DNA of 30,567 bases from NCBI GenBank assembly GCA_027575765.1, contig JANBPT010000567.1, positions 1-30,567 on the forward strand, read 5' to 3'. A program made the translations under genes and the position numbers. The first letter of the stretch is position 1. The number at the start of each line of letters is the position of its first letter. Origin of the DNA: Tieghemiomyces parasiticus (lineage: Eukaryota > Kickxellomycota > Dimargaritomycetes > Dimargaritales > Dimargaritaceae). The notes below the pieces were generated by a model that was not told where the DNA came from, searched no databases, and worked only from the letters and a program-made list of their open reading frames with translations. Shown here one piece after another: positions 1 to 9,416 of the stretch.

Positions 1-95
1 AACTCGGCCGCTCGAATACCCGGTTTAAGACTCGGCCACTTACCACCCCCAAAAATCACGTCGAGGACGTTGGTATCACGGTTCGACAGGGACAT
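1..95 (-). CDS. 5' end of an unidentified gene (first coding exon, partial)
   Basis: On the minus strand an ATG at 95-93 opens a 17-codon frame (MSLSNRDTNVLDVIFGG) that ends exactly at a consensus GTAAGT donor (positions 43-38). The exon is 95-44, phase 1, and the rest of the visible sequence is intron. The donor matches those of the well-supported split genes in this window. The gene continues past the left edge, so I cannot name it. It would be divergent from the SCI1-like gene at 953. A chance ATG-to-donor pairing is possible. Confidence 0.45.
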   Translation of the reverse strand, partial: MSLSNRDTNVLDVIFGGGKWPSLKPGIRAAE

Positions 96-952
96 GGCGG
101 GCCGGGAGTAGAAGGGCAAGGTGCGGTTTGCTCGGATGCGTAAAGTTCTAAGCGTGCGTACGAGGACGGATTCGACAATGCGGTGGGATGGATTAAGAGG
201 TGGGCGGCGTGTGAAAGGAGGACCAGGAATGAGCCGAGTCGATGGAGTGGAACTGCAAGCCAACTAAGTATGCCATAGAGTCAGGTGGCCCACACTGTGC
301 GGCTTCATAGGCACGGGGGAGGATACCAGCATCTACGCACCGCTGTGACTACTAATGGCCCCCGTACGACGCTGTGACTGGCTGCACCGTGCCAAGGCCA
401 TGTTCCGGTTTAGGAAGGCTGCTGTGTCAAGCCGGGGATTTGCGTTGTAAGTCAAATGGACCACAGCGAGTGCCTCTGGTCGCGGCCACCACGCGGTCTC
501 CAGGGATGACTAGACCTTCACCAAGAGTGGGCAAGGTGCACGGTACAGCGAGCCAACCAAGAAAAAACGGACATCTACTACCGTCCTTCACCGAAAGCGT
601 ATCTCCGTTGGTCGACAAGGCGACCTGTCAACAGCCAGAGGTAGGTAGGGCTGCGCGGGTCGAAAGAGGGGTGGACGCTGGTGACGTTTCGGACCCGGAT
701 GCCTTTTACGCGCTTGCATCGAAACTGGGTCGCGTGTTACATTGGTCTGCTAAGTGTTCCATTGGCAGAGTGGCTGTTGGGCCAGCCAAACTTATAAGCA
801 TCGGTCAGGTTAGCGGTAGTCCTCACACCTCACATGTCGTCACCCCTCGCCCTCGGCATTGACTTGTCCACATTGTCTCCTTGGCCCTCCCTTTGATCCA
901 TTCCGAGTAGCCCTACTCTCTCAATCACCACCCTTGCTGATCAAATCTGAAC
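96..952. other. Divergent intergenic region with a TATA-like box
   Basis: This spacer separates the minus-strand gene start at 95 from the plus-strand start at 953. A TTATAAG element lies at 792-798, about 155 bp before the downstream ATG, and is a reasonable TATA box for it. Long open frames exist here (for example from 374 to 862) but lack ATG starts and resemble nothing known. I see no RNA gene. Confidence 0.4.
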
Positions 953-2205
953 ATGCCGAAGCACGAATCTTCGAGTGCCAGCCGACGGCGCGAGTCGCGT
1001 CGGGACCAAGCCGACCGCAGCCGCTCACGGTCTCCAGGCCCGCCAGCCGACCGTCCGACGTTGACGGATACCGATTACTACGCCCGCAACGCCGAGTTTC
1101 GCAAGTGGCTACTCAAAAAGAAGGATATTTACTTTGACGAACTCGGATCGAAAGAGGCCCGGCGGTATTTCAAGATATTTGTCGAAAAGTGGAACGAAGG
1201 ACGGCTGTCATGTAAGGATGGTAGTCGCGAGTCGATCTGTCCCAGTCAACTACTAGTTCGTTTTGCTGGGACAGTGTTTGCAGGTAATGTCTCGTGTGAG
1301 CAGACAGTTCGGTTCGACTAATACCCATGCCGCTTGCAACGAAACCCACCCTTTCAATCCCATCAGCCAAATACTACGCTGGCATCCGGCCGACTGACTT
1401 GAACCACCGCACTAAGACCCGGCACCAGTGGGGCTTTGCCAAGAACATGGTAAGTTACATTTCACTATCACATAGCCTTTTGCTGGCCGTGCTAGTACTG
1501 ACCGCCCAAGTTTAACCAAAAAGGGGGCCAACCCCGCGTCTTACCATCACTCACCACCTTCTTCCTCTTCTATTTTTTTTTGGCTACTTACCGCCATTCT
1601 TGTATCAGAACGACCAGGAAAAGGAACTGATTCGTGATACGGTCACCGAAGGTACTACCGCCCAACGCGCGCCTCCGACGACTGCAGCTTCTCGAGGTGC
1701 CCCACAAGGCCCGCAACGCAACCCGCACCCATCCGTCGACCGTCGCCCGTACGGTGCCGCTGCCCTGGACAACCACGAACGTAGGCTTCAATCCGAAGAA
1801 GCACGAGAGGCTGAGCGTGACCGTCTGAAACGGGCGCGTCGGGACCATCGCCAGACGCACGAATCTGTCCTCGAGGAGCTCGTCCCTAAACCCACGGGCC
1901 GCGATGCCCTCCTCGCCAAGCGGCGCCAGGCCTCCGCGTATCACCGCGAGGAACCCGATTTGGACCCGGTCCTCCCGGATGCCGAGCTCCTCGGTGGTGA
2001 CCCAGCAGATCGCAGCCTGGCGAGGCTGACGGCGCAACAGCAGCGCAAGGAACGCATCCGCCAGGAACGTCAAGAGGAACGGCAGACAGGGATCAGGGGA
2101 AAAGTTGCCGAGCACCAATCTAAGGAGCAGGCGACGATTGCTATGCTCCGTCAGATGGCCGAGCAGAGTCGGAATATGGGGAGGGGTTTGTTTGAAAAGA
2201 AGTAG
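953..2205 (+). CDS. Style cell-cycle inhibitor 1 (SCI1)-like nuclear SR-type protein, three exons
   Basis: The model joins 953-1211, 1367-1449 and 1609-2205 (312 aa). The introns are GTAAGG...CAG and GTAAGT...CAG, and both preserve frame. The N-terminus (1-40) is Arg/Ser-rich. A conserved core follows (about 42-115): EFRKWLLKKKDIYFDEL, then RYFKIFVEKWNEGRL and, across the first splice, KYYAGIRPTDLNHRTKTRHQW. This layout is typical of the eukaryotic SCI1 family, in which an EF-WL block is followed by F-W and then YY-G. The C-terminal half is charged and probably coiled coil, with the fungal-type blocks LEELVPKPTGRD and DAELLGGDP and a Lys/Arg/Gln-rich helix. Family members are nuclear or nucleolar and linked to RNA or cell-cycle functions. 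The biochemical role here is inference from family resemblance recalled without a search. Confidence 0.78.
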
Positions 2206-2577
2206 CAACCCGCAACACATGGGTAAGACTGGGGGCCGGTCACAGGTCGTTAGTTTCCTCCTCGTTACCACTCTTTTTTTTTGGCTAGATTAAAATTTGC
2301 TGGATTGTATATTAGTTCCATTCGTTGAACTCAAAGTTGGATGCTGGCGTAGACTTACTGGAATTGATCATAACTCTCAACAGCATCTGCGCTGCCAGGC
2401 ACCGCAGATCCAAAGTTTATCCACTCTCAAACCAGGTGGCCGCCCTTACATCACACCCAGCCGCCTACCACACCTCTGACGATTGGACTAGTTTTGGAGC
2501 TTAACTTGAAAAGGTTTAAACCGCCATCACTGGCTACTATTACTTGTTGGTGGGGGGAGGGGAGTCTCCCGGGCTAA
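2206..2577. other. Intergenic, nothing recognised
   Basis: This is the 3' flank of the SCI1-like gene. It has T-tracts near 2275-2282 and an AT-richer stretch to about 2350. No convincing open frame, RNA or repeat is visible. Confidence 0.4.
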
Positions 2578-3312
2578 GCTGGGAGGGTCTCGCTACGTGG
2601 ACGTTCGCGAACGCTTGACGGGCTATGGGCCAATCTGCGCATCGTGGTCGGTAATCCAGCCGAGCACCTCGCACCGATAGTCGAAAACCGATCCGCCCGT
2701 AGCAACTGGCCAACCAAGGAATTCAAATTATCAACCGGGCCGCTACGAACGGCCCTGGCTCCGCTGCCACGCCCTGCTATCACCGATTGCGACGCGTATG
2801 TCGACCTGTCGCGACTGAAACGGCTGTTTGGATTGGGAGGCCGGTACTACCCTACAATACGTCGCACCCACCCTCTCCCGCCGCCTTTATTGCCAATCAA
2901 CCAGTCGAGCGTACTGGTCGGCGACCGGTCCCTGTGTCCGCGATATGTAAAGTGGTCGCATGAGAGCGGGTCGTACCCGGTGGTCACTGTGTTGCCAGGA
3001 GCCGTGAAGAAGTAAGGGGGTGTTGGTTAACATCCCCTCTCTACACAACCTTGATCCGTTTTCCGGTGGCAGTGCATACCCCCCCCGGCCGTCTTTAGAA
3101 TCGCTGTTTGCGGGCAAGCGGCCCAGCACAGGAGGTAGCGAATATGCGGCAAGAATCGCAGGCTGAACGTCAGTCCTGGCCGAGAGGGTCTGAAAGTGAC
3201 CCTGAGGGTCGGGCTGGCTTGTTGGATTTCTAATCGACAATGGGTCTCCTTGAGTGGCGTCGCCGCGGGACTGTCGGACTTGTGCCATTGTAGCGCCGCT
3301 TCGCCACCCTGA
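2578..3312 (+). CDS. Unresolved split open frame of unknown function (5' end missing)
   Basis: A stop-free frame runs from 2578 to a TAA at 3013-3015 and has no in-frame ATG, so any start would lie in an upstream exon I could not find. The frame reaches a GTAAGG donor at 3012. Using the CAG ending at 3161 gives a 150-bp intron, the usual size here. It also opens a second frame, in phase, to a TGA at 3310-3312 (joined 2578-3011 and 3162-3312). The predicted protein resembles no family I know. Motifs are LSRLKRLFGLGGRYYP in the first part and LKVTLRVGLACWISNRQWV in the second. Splicing random GC-rich DNA can produce such frames, so this is weak. Confidence 0.2.
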
Positions 3313-4039
3313 CCCGTGCAACCCATGTTTCAAGGAAATATGACCAACGTCTGCGCCAGGTTTGAGATACAAGATGCTCCATCCGTACCCATCTGCTTGA
3401 ACGGGTCAGACGCACCCCCCCCTCCCCTCGTCGGGTGGGGACAGCTAAAGTGTAGGGGGTTGTGGTGTGCCGCAGAGGAGTCCTGGTTTTTAGAATGGTT
3501 CCAGGCAGGGCTGACTTCGAGCCTCTGCTGCTGGCCTACTGGGACACGGCTCTTCTGCGCCAAAAATCTCCGAAAGCTCTAACCCCAACGACCGAGGCCA
3601 TCAGGGGGGCTGCTTCCATCCCCAGCCAACCCCAAATCCTCATCGCCTCGCCTGCTTTCTAACTAGGTAACGTGAGGGCTCCTCGTCTCTCCAAAAAAAA
3701 AATACCACCCGCGCCCTGGCCGCCCACCGAAAAGCCGCATCCCCGCCACGGGGCCTACCTATTGGACCATAAGGCGGCACGGTGCGACCTAGGGGCTACT
3801 GGGAGAAGTGGGCCTGGTTGGCCAGCTCACTCTCCACCGTACAACGTCAATTAGCCTTTGGGGAGTGCACAACGGCTTCCTGCCATGGCGCTCAGAAAAT
3901 ATCGCGATACTGCATGTGCAGGTCGTTAGGTTTTTTCCTCGCCTTGGCTCTCATCTGGTCTCTCTGGCCGCCCACCAGACCGTCCCTCCCTTTCGCCTGC
4001 TCGCACGTCTAAAGGGAGAAAGCACTGTCTCGAATAAAA
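3313..4039. other. Pyrimidine-rich intergenic region
   Basis: The plus strand has several C/T-rich runs, such as the poly-C tract near 3413-3426 and the CT-rich block around 3934-3990. The open frames here lack ATG starts and look like compositional chance. It would be the promoter of the candidate gene at 4040. Confidence 0.35.
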
Positions 4040-4664
4040 ATGGCCAGTCCCGCCGCCTCACCGACAACGCGGTCTCCCTTGCCTTGGCTCCGCCCCAGCG
4101 CACTGCGCGCTAACCTACTTACCCCGCTCACTTCGAAACTATACCTCCATACTGTACTAGACTCCCCCCCCCGCTCGTTTTATTCATTGCTCGGCAAGCA
4201 TTTGCCTTTGGCCTGGTTGCCGCATCACTCCAGCACAACATCCGCCGACCCCGCACTCCGGCTTGTCGCCACGCCATCTTACTCCTCAACCTCTACAAAA
4301 TCGATTAGGTATGTTCTCTTCGGTCAGGTGGCCAGCCTAGGGGATAATCACTGGCGCCGGTCAGCTGACGTAGGACGCTGCGGGCCCTCTCGAGTCTCTC
4401 TAATGCAAGTCACGAGCGAGCTGCCACCCCTCAACGAGGTACTTTCATAGTGGACAGTACGGGGCAGAGCATAGCCTGCATGCCCCTGGCAATAGAATAA
4501 GCCAAGGCTGCCTAAATGGGGTCAGCCCAGGGCCTATGCATACACCTGAACTGCCGCTCTATATGCTGATTGCCGGGTTGGTGCTGGGCTCGGTAGTCCT
4601 CCTCTATATAGCTCCACCGCAGGTACCGGGGTCAGGCTTACTATCCACCAATCCAGCACAGTAG
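4040..4664 (+). CDS. Candidate two-exon single-pass membrane protein with a mitochondrial-type presequence
   Basis: The model joins 4040-4308 and 4451-4664 (160 aa). The ATG has a strong context (aaaATGG). The donor is GTATGT, the acceptor is TTTCATAG and the intron is 142 bp with a CTAAT branch-like element near 4401. Exon 1 ends in phase 2 and exon 2 stays open for 70 codons in the matching phase. Residues 1-40 are rich in Arg, Ser, Leu and Ala with no acidic residue before position 41, like a mitochondrial targeting sequence. Near the C-terminus LYMLIAGLVLGSVVLLYIA (about 127-145) is a clear membrane helix bounded by PELP and PPQ. An inner mitochondrial membrane protein is a fair inference, but I cannot assign a family. 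Read without splicing, the first frame ends at 4450 (136 aa) and loses the helix. Confidence 0.42.
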
Positions 4665-4841
4665 CCCCGTCCACCGACTCCAAATCAGCTCCACCACCTC
4701 ACACGCGTTCCAGTTGTTAATTCCTATACCGCCACCACCCATACCTGTTGCTTCTCACACTTTGCCCTCGCAGTTCAGCTTGGGCAATCCCAACCCGTTA
4801 GCCCATCTCAACCCACCTCCCCCCTTCACTCCCCACCCGCT

Positions 4842-6563
4842 ATGGGCCTATCCCCGCGCCGCCTCTCCGACGGGGTGTCCCTATACTCGTCGGCAAGCGG
4901 CTACCCACTCCCCCGGTCTTCTGTGCCAGGCCAGCAAGCCAAACGTCCTTCGCAGCACCTCGACCCGGCGGACCCGTTCCTTGTGGCGGCGAATGCGACC
5001 CGTCCAGGCCCCAAAGACTATCCACCACGCCCGAGCGGCGACGCGGGCACCTTGAGCGATGTGGAGGTCACCGAGTACTTTACGGATGCTGAAATTCCCT
5101 GGGCCCCGACCTCCACCCGAACGAGTCTGGACAGCCTCGATAAGTTCGACGACCTCGATACCACCTCCCCACCACCGGACCGCGGTATGCTGGTGTACTT
5201 CATCTACCTGGCCCTTGGCGTGGCTCTGCTCCTGCCGTGGAATGTCATCATCAACGCCACCGAATTCTTCCGCGCACGGTTTGCCGGGAGTCCCTACCAG
5301 TCCAATTTCCAAAACTACTTCAGCGTGTCGTACACTGCCACAAATCTGGCCGCCCTGGCCTTCAGCATTACCCAGCAGCACCGGATAAAACCTCGCCTGA
5401 CCCTGCTGGTCACCCTGGTAGCCAACGCGGTCATCTTTTTGCTACTCACTATCTTTACGCGGGTCCAGGGATTAGACGGTACCCGGTTCTTTGGCGTGGC
5501 CTTAACGCTCGTCATTCTCAGTGCCTTGAGCAGCTCGTTCCAGCAGAGCGCCATGTTCGCTCTGGTGGCGCGGTTTCCGCCACTCTACATCCAGGGTGTC
5601 CTCAGTGGCCAGGCCGTCGCTGGCGTCATTGTGTCGGTCGTCCAGCTCATCATTACCGCCTCAACGCTCAAGGCCGCCGACCGCAGGTCCCAACACGATT
5701 TCGGTGATGAACTCTATCGCGCTCCCCCGGCACCCGTGTACGCCGGTGCCGACCCGTACGCGTGGGACCCGGTCTACCACCACGCCCCGCCCTACCGTCG
5801 TTCCCTCGGTCCCGACGGCCAGGCTGACGCGGATGACGAGCAACAAGTCTTTGAGATGCGCGCCTTCGCTTACTTCCTGATGGCCTCCATCGTGACCCTC
5901 CTGGTCCTCGCCGGGTTCGTTTTTTTGCAGCGTCTACCTTTCTTCCAGTACCACCTCCCCAAGCCTGGCTCCCAAACCACCCGGGCCGTTCCGTTCCGTG
6001 ACAACTGGCGCCTGGTGACGGCCACGGTACGGTCAATCCCGTCACTCATCACAGCGGTCTCCCTCGTCCTCTTCTTCACCATTTCCGTGTTCCCGGCGCT
6101 CACCGCCGCGGTCCAGCCGGTCACCCTCGCGCCGGGCCTCCTGATTGCCATCCATTTTGTTTTGTTTAACGTGGGCGACTGGATCGGTCGCTTCTTTTCC
6201 ATGTTTCCGCGTCTTCGGTTCCTCAATCCCAAGGTCATCCTGGCCGGCGCCCTCTCCCATGTTGCCTTTATCCCACTCTTCCTCCTCTGCAATTATGTCT
6301 ACCCCGGCGTGGGAAGCCCACGTCTCATCCCTGCGGCCATCCAGAGCGACGCCGCTTTCCTCATCATCACCCTCATCTTTGGCATCTCCAACGGATACTG
6401 GTGCTCGCTCGCCATGATCGCCGGTCCCGGGGCAGCCGTCGATAAGGAGCGCGCCGGTACCATCATGAGCTTCTTCCTCGTCGCCGGCATGGCTGTCGGC
6501 GCCCTTGCCAGTTTTGGTGTCACCGCCCTAGCCTGTAACTGCAACTCATTCGATATTTCATAG
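4842..6563 (+). CDS. Equilibrative nucleoside transporter (ENT/SLC29 family)
   Basis: This intronless 573-aa protein carries the ENT signature throughout. A cytosolic Ser/Pro/Asp-rich N-terminus (1-115) is followed by helix 1, ending in the conserved LLPWNVIINA (about 130-139). Then come FQNYF, the helix-6 glycines GQAVAGVIVS (256-265), a long hydrophilic loop (about 277-338, longer than usual), GDWIGRFFS (445-453) and ISNGYWCSLAMIAGP (515-529). About eleven membrane segments fit the hydropathy. Family members move nucleosides or nucleobases down their gradient across the plasma or vacuolar membrane; fungal members include vacuolar Fun26. Substrate and membrane are not determined by the sequence. 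The start at 4842 is the first in-frame ATG and leaves 178 bp from the candidate gene upstream. Confidence 0.93.
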   Translation: MGLSPRRLSDGVSLYSSASGYPLPRSSVPGQQAKRPSQHLDPADPFLVAANATRPGPKDYPPRPSGDAGTLSDVEVTEYFTDAEIPWAPTSTRTSLDSLDKFDDLDTTSPPPDRGMLVYFIYLALGVALLLPWNVIINATEFFRARFAGSPYQSNFQNYFSVSYTATNLAALAFSITQQHRIKPRLTLLVTLVANAVIFLLLTIFTRVQGLDGTRFFGVALTLVILSALSSSFQQSAMFALVARFPPLYIQGVLSGQAVAGVIVSVVQLIITASTLKAADRRSQHDFGDELYRAPPAPVYAGADPYAWDPVYHHAPPYRRSLGPDGQADADDEQQVFEMRAFAYFLMASIVTLLVLAGFVFLQRLPFFQYHLPKPGSQTTRAVPFRDNWRLVTATVRSIPSLITAVSLVLFFTISVFPALTAAVQPVTLAPGLLIAIHFVLFNVGDWIGRFFSMFPRLRFLNPKVILAGALSHVAFIPLFLLCNYVYPGVGSPRLIPAAIQSDAAFLIITLIFGISNGYWCSLAMIAGPGAAVDKERAGTIMSFFLVAGMAVGALASFGVTALACNCNSFDIS

Positions 6564-6643
6564 TTAAAATGCCCAGAGATTCTTGGCGTATATGGGACAT
6601 TTTTTATTACTTTCTCTTTTTAATTATTATTATTACTTTTTAA

Positions 6644-6669
6644 ATATATATATATATATATGTGTGTGT
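6644..6669. repeat. (AT)9 followed by (TG)4 microsatellite in a gene 3' flank
   Basis: Alternating AT runs from 6644 to 6661 and passes straight into TG repeats to 6669, about 80 bp after the ENT stop codon and within a T-rich stretch. TATATA elements act as polyadenylation efficiency elements in yeast, so a 3'-end role is possible but inferred. Confidence 0.6.
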
Positions 6670-7279
6670 TTTTATCTTACTTCTTCGTTCTAAACCTACC
6701 AGTATCATCCGTTACCGCTCTTAGGCACATTGCCATTAATATATAATTCCGTCTGTGTCATGGGATGAAGAGTACTAGCCGCATCGGCCGGTAGAGGGAG
6801 ATCAAGCTATATTTTTAAGCGGGCTCTGCACCGGCCTATGCATTTAGAATGTGGTAGGAGAATGCTCCCGGTCAGGTGGGCTATTGGTTAGCTATAATTA
6901 TGGGAACGCGTCGATGCTTATGAGGTTCAGTGATACTCTTATTCTCAAAGCGTTGTTTGGCAACACTTTACTCGTGGCCTGTAACCCTAAGCGTGGGAGG
7001 GTGTGTGCTAGGAAATTTGCAATTACGAGAAGACGGCGGAATAGGGGGATGGAGTACCACAGTACTAGGCTAATGGGGCGGTGTAGCAAGAGTGGCCAAA
7101 AGCTAATACAAGGTGGAAGGGCGAGGCGTGTCTGGCGAATAGGGCAAGTCTCGAAAGTACATGGACTGCGGTGACCCCTTGGTGGGCGACAGTGGTTTCC
7201 GATAAAAAAAAAAGACCCGGCCTAATCAACATTCAACTTACATCATATTTGAAAAGGCCGTTGCGCTTCACACGGACGG
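6670..7279. other. AT-richer intergenic region
   Basis: I see no gene with an ATG start, no RNA fold signature and no repeat beyond the adjacent microsatellite. The open frame from 6851 lacks an ATG start and has no recognisable content. Confidence 0.35.
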
Positions 7280-7623
7280 ATGGCTCAAATATTTACGGTT
7301 CACATGTACAAGTTAATTTCGAATACTGAATGGCATATCCCAAAACCTCAGAGAACCAGGGTTCACTTCTCTACCGCTCATCTCAACGACTTGAAGATCA
7401 ACTCTATTTCGATTGATCCCATAGTACAGGCAAAAGTCGGCTCTACCACTTGGGTATGTGACGTACACGTTATTACAATGGGCGGCCAGATAACACGTAA
7501 AGCCGAGGTATGAGACGCCAAGAGTGCTTTGTTGACTTACGGTGTCAATGTTACTCTATTAGGCCCCATCTCCAAACCGATGGCGCCAACTTTTCTGGAT
7601 CCACATATGCCCTACTAGACAGT
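7280..7623 (+). CDS. Weak small-ORF candidate, possibly two exons
   Basis: An ATG at 7280 opens 77 codons unspliced, ending at 7513. The frame also meets a GTATGT donor at 7454 right after a TGG codon. The next good acceptor, TTACTCTATTAG at 7551-7562, gives a 109-bp intron and a 20-codon second exon to a stop at 7623. No known motif or homologue is recognised, base composition is AT-rich compared with confirmed exons, and no clear TATA box precedes it. Confidence 0.18.
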
Positions 7624-8014
7624 GAGAGAGAGAGGATGAGCGATGAAAGGCGCTTCAGCATTGGTGATTGGGAAGTTCCATCAAATTCGATGGATATCAA
7701 GTTGACGTGCCTCTCCACCTTATTTGCTCACTGCCTTCTGGTGTGTTGTGTGAACTGTAGTGTCGACATTGGGAGGGGGCGGCTTCCCTCACACCTTATT
7801 TTTTCCCATTCCACTTCTCCCTACGGTCCTTGCTATACTTATCTGCCTTGTGTCGTTTCATTCCTTTGCCCTCGCCCCTTTGTATTCCTTGACAATCTTC
7901 CTACCCAGTGCATTGTGCCAACCCACTCCGTCTCTAACGCCCGCCCGACCGCGTTGATCGTTAGTCTCTCTTCACTTCCCAAATTTTTATTGCTCACTCG
8001 CTTAACTCACCACG
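7624..8014. other. Upstream region of the CHORD gene
   Basis: The plus strand becomes strongly pyrimidine-rich from about 7780 to 8010, a common fungal core-promoter feature just before the start codon. An unspliced open frame from 7510 overlaps the CHORD start in another frame and looks like chance. Confidence 0.4.
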
Positions 8015-9097
8015 ATGCCCAAGTGTAATCACCGCGGCTGCGAGAAGGAGTACGACGAAGCCAGCAACGGACCCAATGCCTGTCAGTACCACTCGGGCGC
8101 CCCAGTCTTCCACGAGGGCCTGAAGGGCTGGTCTTGTTGCGCCAAGCGGGTGGGCGATTTTGACCAGTTCCTGGCCATCCCGGGATGCACCACGGGGGAA
8201 CATTCGGCCGCGCCCGTCGAGAAGGTGGAGTTTTCACAGCCCTCGACCGCCGAACATCTCGAGAAGGACTACTCGGCGGCCCCTTCCACACTTTCGACGC
8301 CGGCCACCGCCGCTCCCCAGAGCGCCACACCGCCCACGTTGGCGACCATGGCGCCCAGTGATAAGCCCCAGTCGAAACCATCCGACTGCGAGGAAGTGGG
8401 CGATGCCGAGGGGGTGGAAATTCCACCCGGTACGGCCTGTCGCCACCGCGGCTGCGGCTACCACTACGAATCGGAGGCTGCCTCGCGCGGCAACGATAGT
8501 CCCGCGGCCACCTGTGTCTACCACCCAGGTGCCCCGATTTTCCACGAGGGGTCCAAGGGCTGGTCGTGCTGCAAACGCCGCGTCCTCGAGTTTGACGAGT
8601 TTCTTAAGATTCGCGGGTGCAAGGAAGGCCGTCACGTTTTCACCGACAAGGGTATGGTGCGCAAGTCCGGGCCTGAGACGGCGAATCCATCGGCCAACCC
8701 TAGTGATGCCGAGTCCCAGGCGGCCGCCGTATCGACGGTTCAGTGCCGGAGGGACTGGTACCAAACGCCCACTCAGGTCATCGCCTCCATTTTTGCCAAA
8801 AAGATCGACAAGACCCAAAGCCGCGTCGAGTTTCGCCCGCAGAGCCTCATCGTTCACCTGGTGATGCCTGAGGACCAGCTCTATGACGCGGAAATTCCCC
8901 TGGCGTTCCCGATCGACCCGGAGCGGAGCAGTTTCGAGTTCTTGTCGACCAAGGTGGAGGTGGTACTCCAGAAGACTAGCGGCGTGTCGTGGCCCAGCCT
9001 GGAACCGTCCGCTAATATTCGTTCCTGGACCACTTTCGGCCATGGGGATTCGCCGCTTGAGGTGGCCAACGGTGGTAATAAGGGCAGCTCGGCCTAG
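8015..9097 (+). CDS. CHORD and CS domain protein (CHORDC1/morgana/RAR1-type HSP90 co-chaperone)
   Basis: This single-exon 360-aa protein has two CHORD zinc-binding modules. CHORD-I spans about 4-63 (CNHRGCEKEY, then FHEGLKGWSCC and a closing C-x4-H). CHORD-II spans about 142-208 (CRHRGCGYHYE, then FHEGSKGWSCCKRRV and CKEGRH). A Ser/Thr/Pro-rich linker joins them. The C-terminus (about 243-328) is a CS/p23-like domain starting CRRDWYQT and ending VSWPSLE. This order matches animal CHORDC1 (melusin/morgana) and fungal CHORD proteins; plant RAR1 lacks the CS domain. Such proteins bind HSP90 and modulate co-chaperone assembly, often with SGT1. All cysteines and histidines expected in both modules appear to be present. 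It converges on the EMC2 gene. Confidence 0.95.
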   Translation: MPKCNHRGCEKEYDEASNGPNACQYHSGAPVFHEGLKGWSCCAKRVGDFDQFLAIPGCTTGEHSAAPVEKVEFSQPSTAEHLEKDYSAAPSTLSTPATAAPQSATPPTLATMAPSDKPQSKPSDCEEVGDAEGVEIPPGTACRHRGCGYHYESEAASRGNDSPAATCVYHPGAPIFHEGSKGWSCCKRRVLEFDEFLKIRGCKEGRHVFTDKGMVRKSGPETANPSANPSDAESQAAAVSTVQCRRDWYQTPTQVIASIFAKKIDKTQSRVEFRPQSLIVHLVMPEDQLYDAEIPLAFPIDPERSSFEFLSTKVEVVLQKTSGVSWPSLEPSANIRSWTTFGHGDSPLEVANGGNKGSSA

Positions 9098-9416
9098 ATC
9101 TCTGTGACAGGTTTAGATGGGGGTGGAGGGGTCTTTTTTTTTTGGAACAAAAGAAACACAGTATCGTCGAGCAGGTCCCTTTTTGCTTACACCGATGTAG
9201 GTATTTGTAGTTGGAGCACTAATGACATGACGGTCTGTTAGCTATTTTATTGGCGTAAGCTCTGGTGCCCTGGTTTCCACGTAAAGTAATACACTCGGTA
9301 TACCCCAATGATTCAGTGTCCATCTTAAAAGAAACTATACATGCAGTAAGATAATTTTAATAGGCGATGTGAAAAAAGAACCACGTTAGGTAAGGCACAC
9401 ACCACAAGCATACGCC
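9098..9416. other. Convergent 3' intergenic region
   Basis: This is the tail-to-tail spacer between the CHORD gene (plus) and EMC2 (minus). It is AT-rich with a T-run at 9133-9141 and probably holds both polyadenylation regions. No gene is visible. Confidence 0.5.

Noticed and set aside
374..862. Long plus-strand open frame upstream of the SCI1-like gene
   Set aside because: It begins at a GTG, has no ATG start or family resemblance, and spans the likely promoter with its TATA-like box.
1245..1330. Possible tRNA around GGTTCGACT in SCI1-like intron 1
   Set aside because: No A-box or cloverleaf pairing; the segment is explained as intron.
2887..3372. 161-codon minus-strand open frame
   Set aside because: It starts at TTG, has low-complexity mixed content and no splice partners; it overlaps a competing plus-strand frame.
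4605..4610. TATATA as TATA box for the ENT gene
   Set aside because: It falls inside the predicted membrane-helix codons of the candidate exon 4451-4664, and its distance to the ENT ATG (about 235 bp) is not decisive.
7510..8028. 172-codon plus-strand frame overlapping the CHORD start
   Set aside because: It reads through the pyrimidine-rich promoter and past the CHORD ATG in another frame; the Cys/Ser/Leu-rich content reflects composition.
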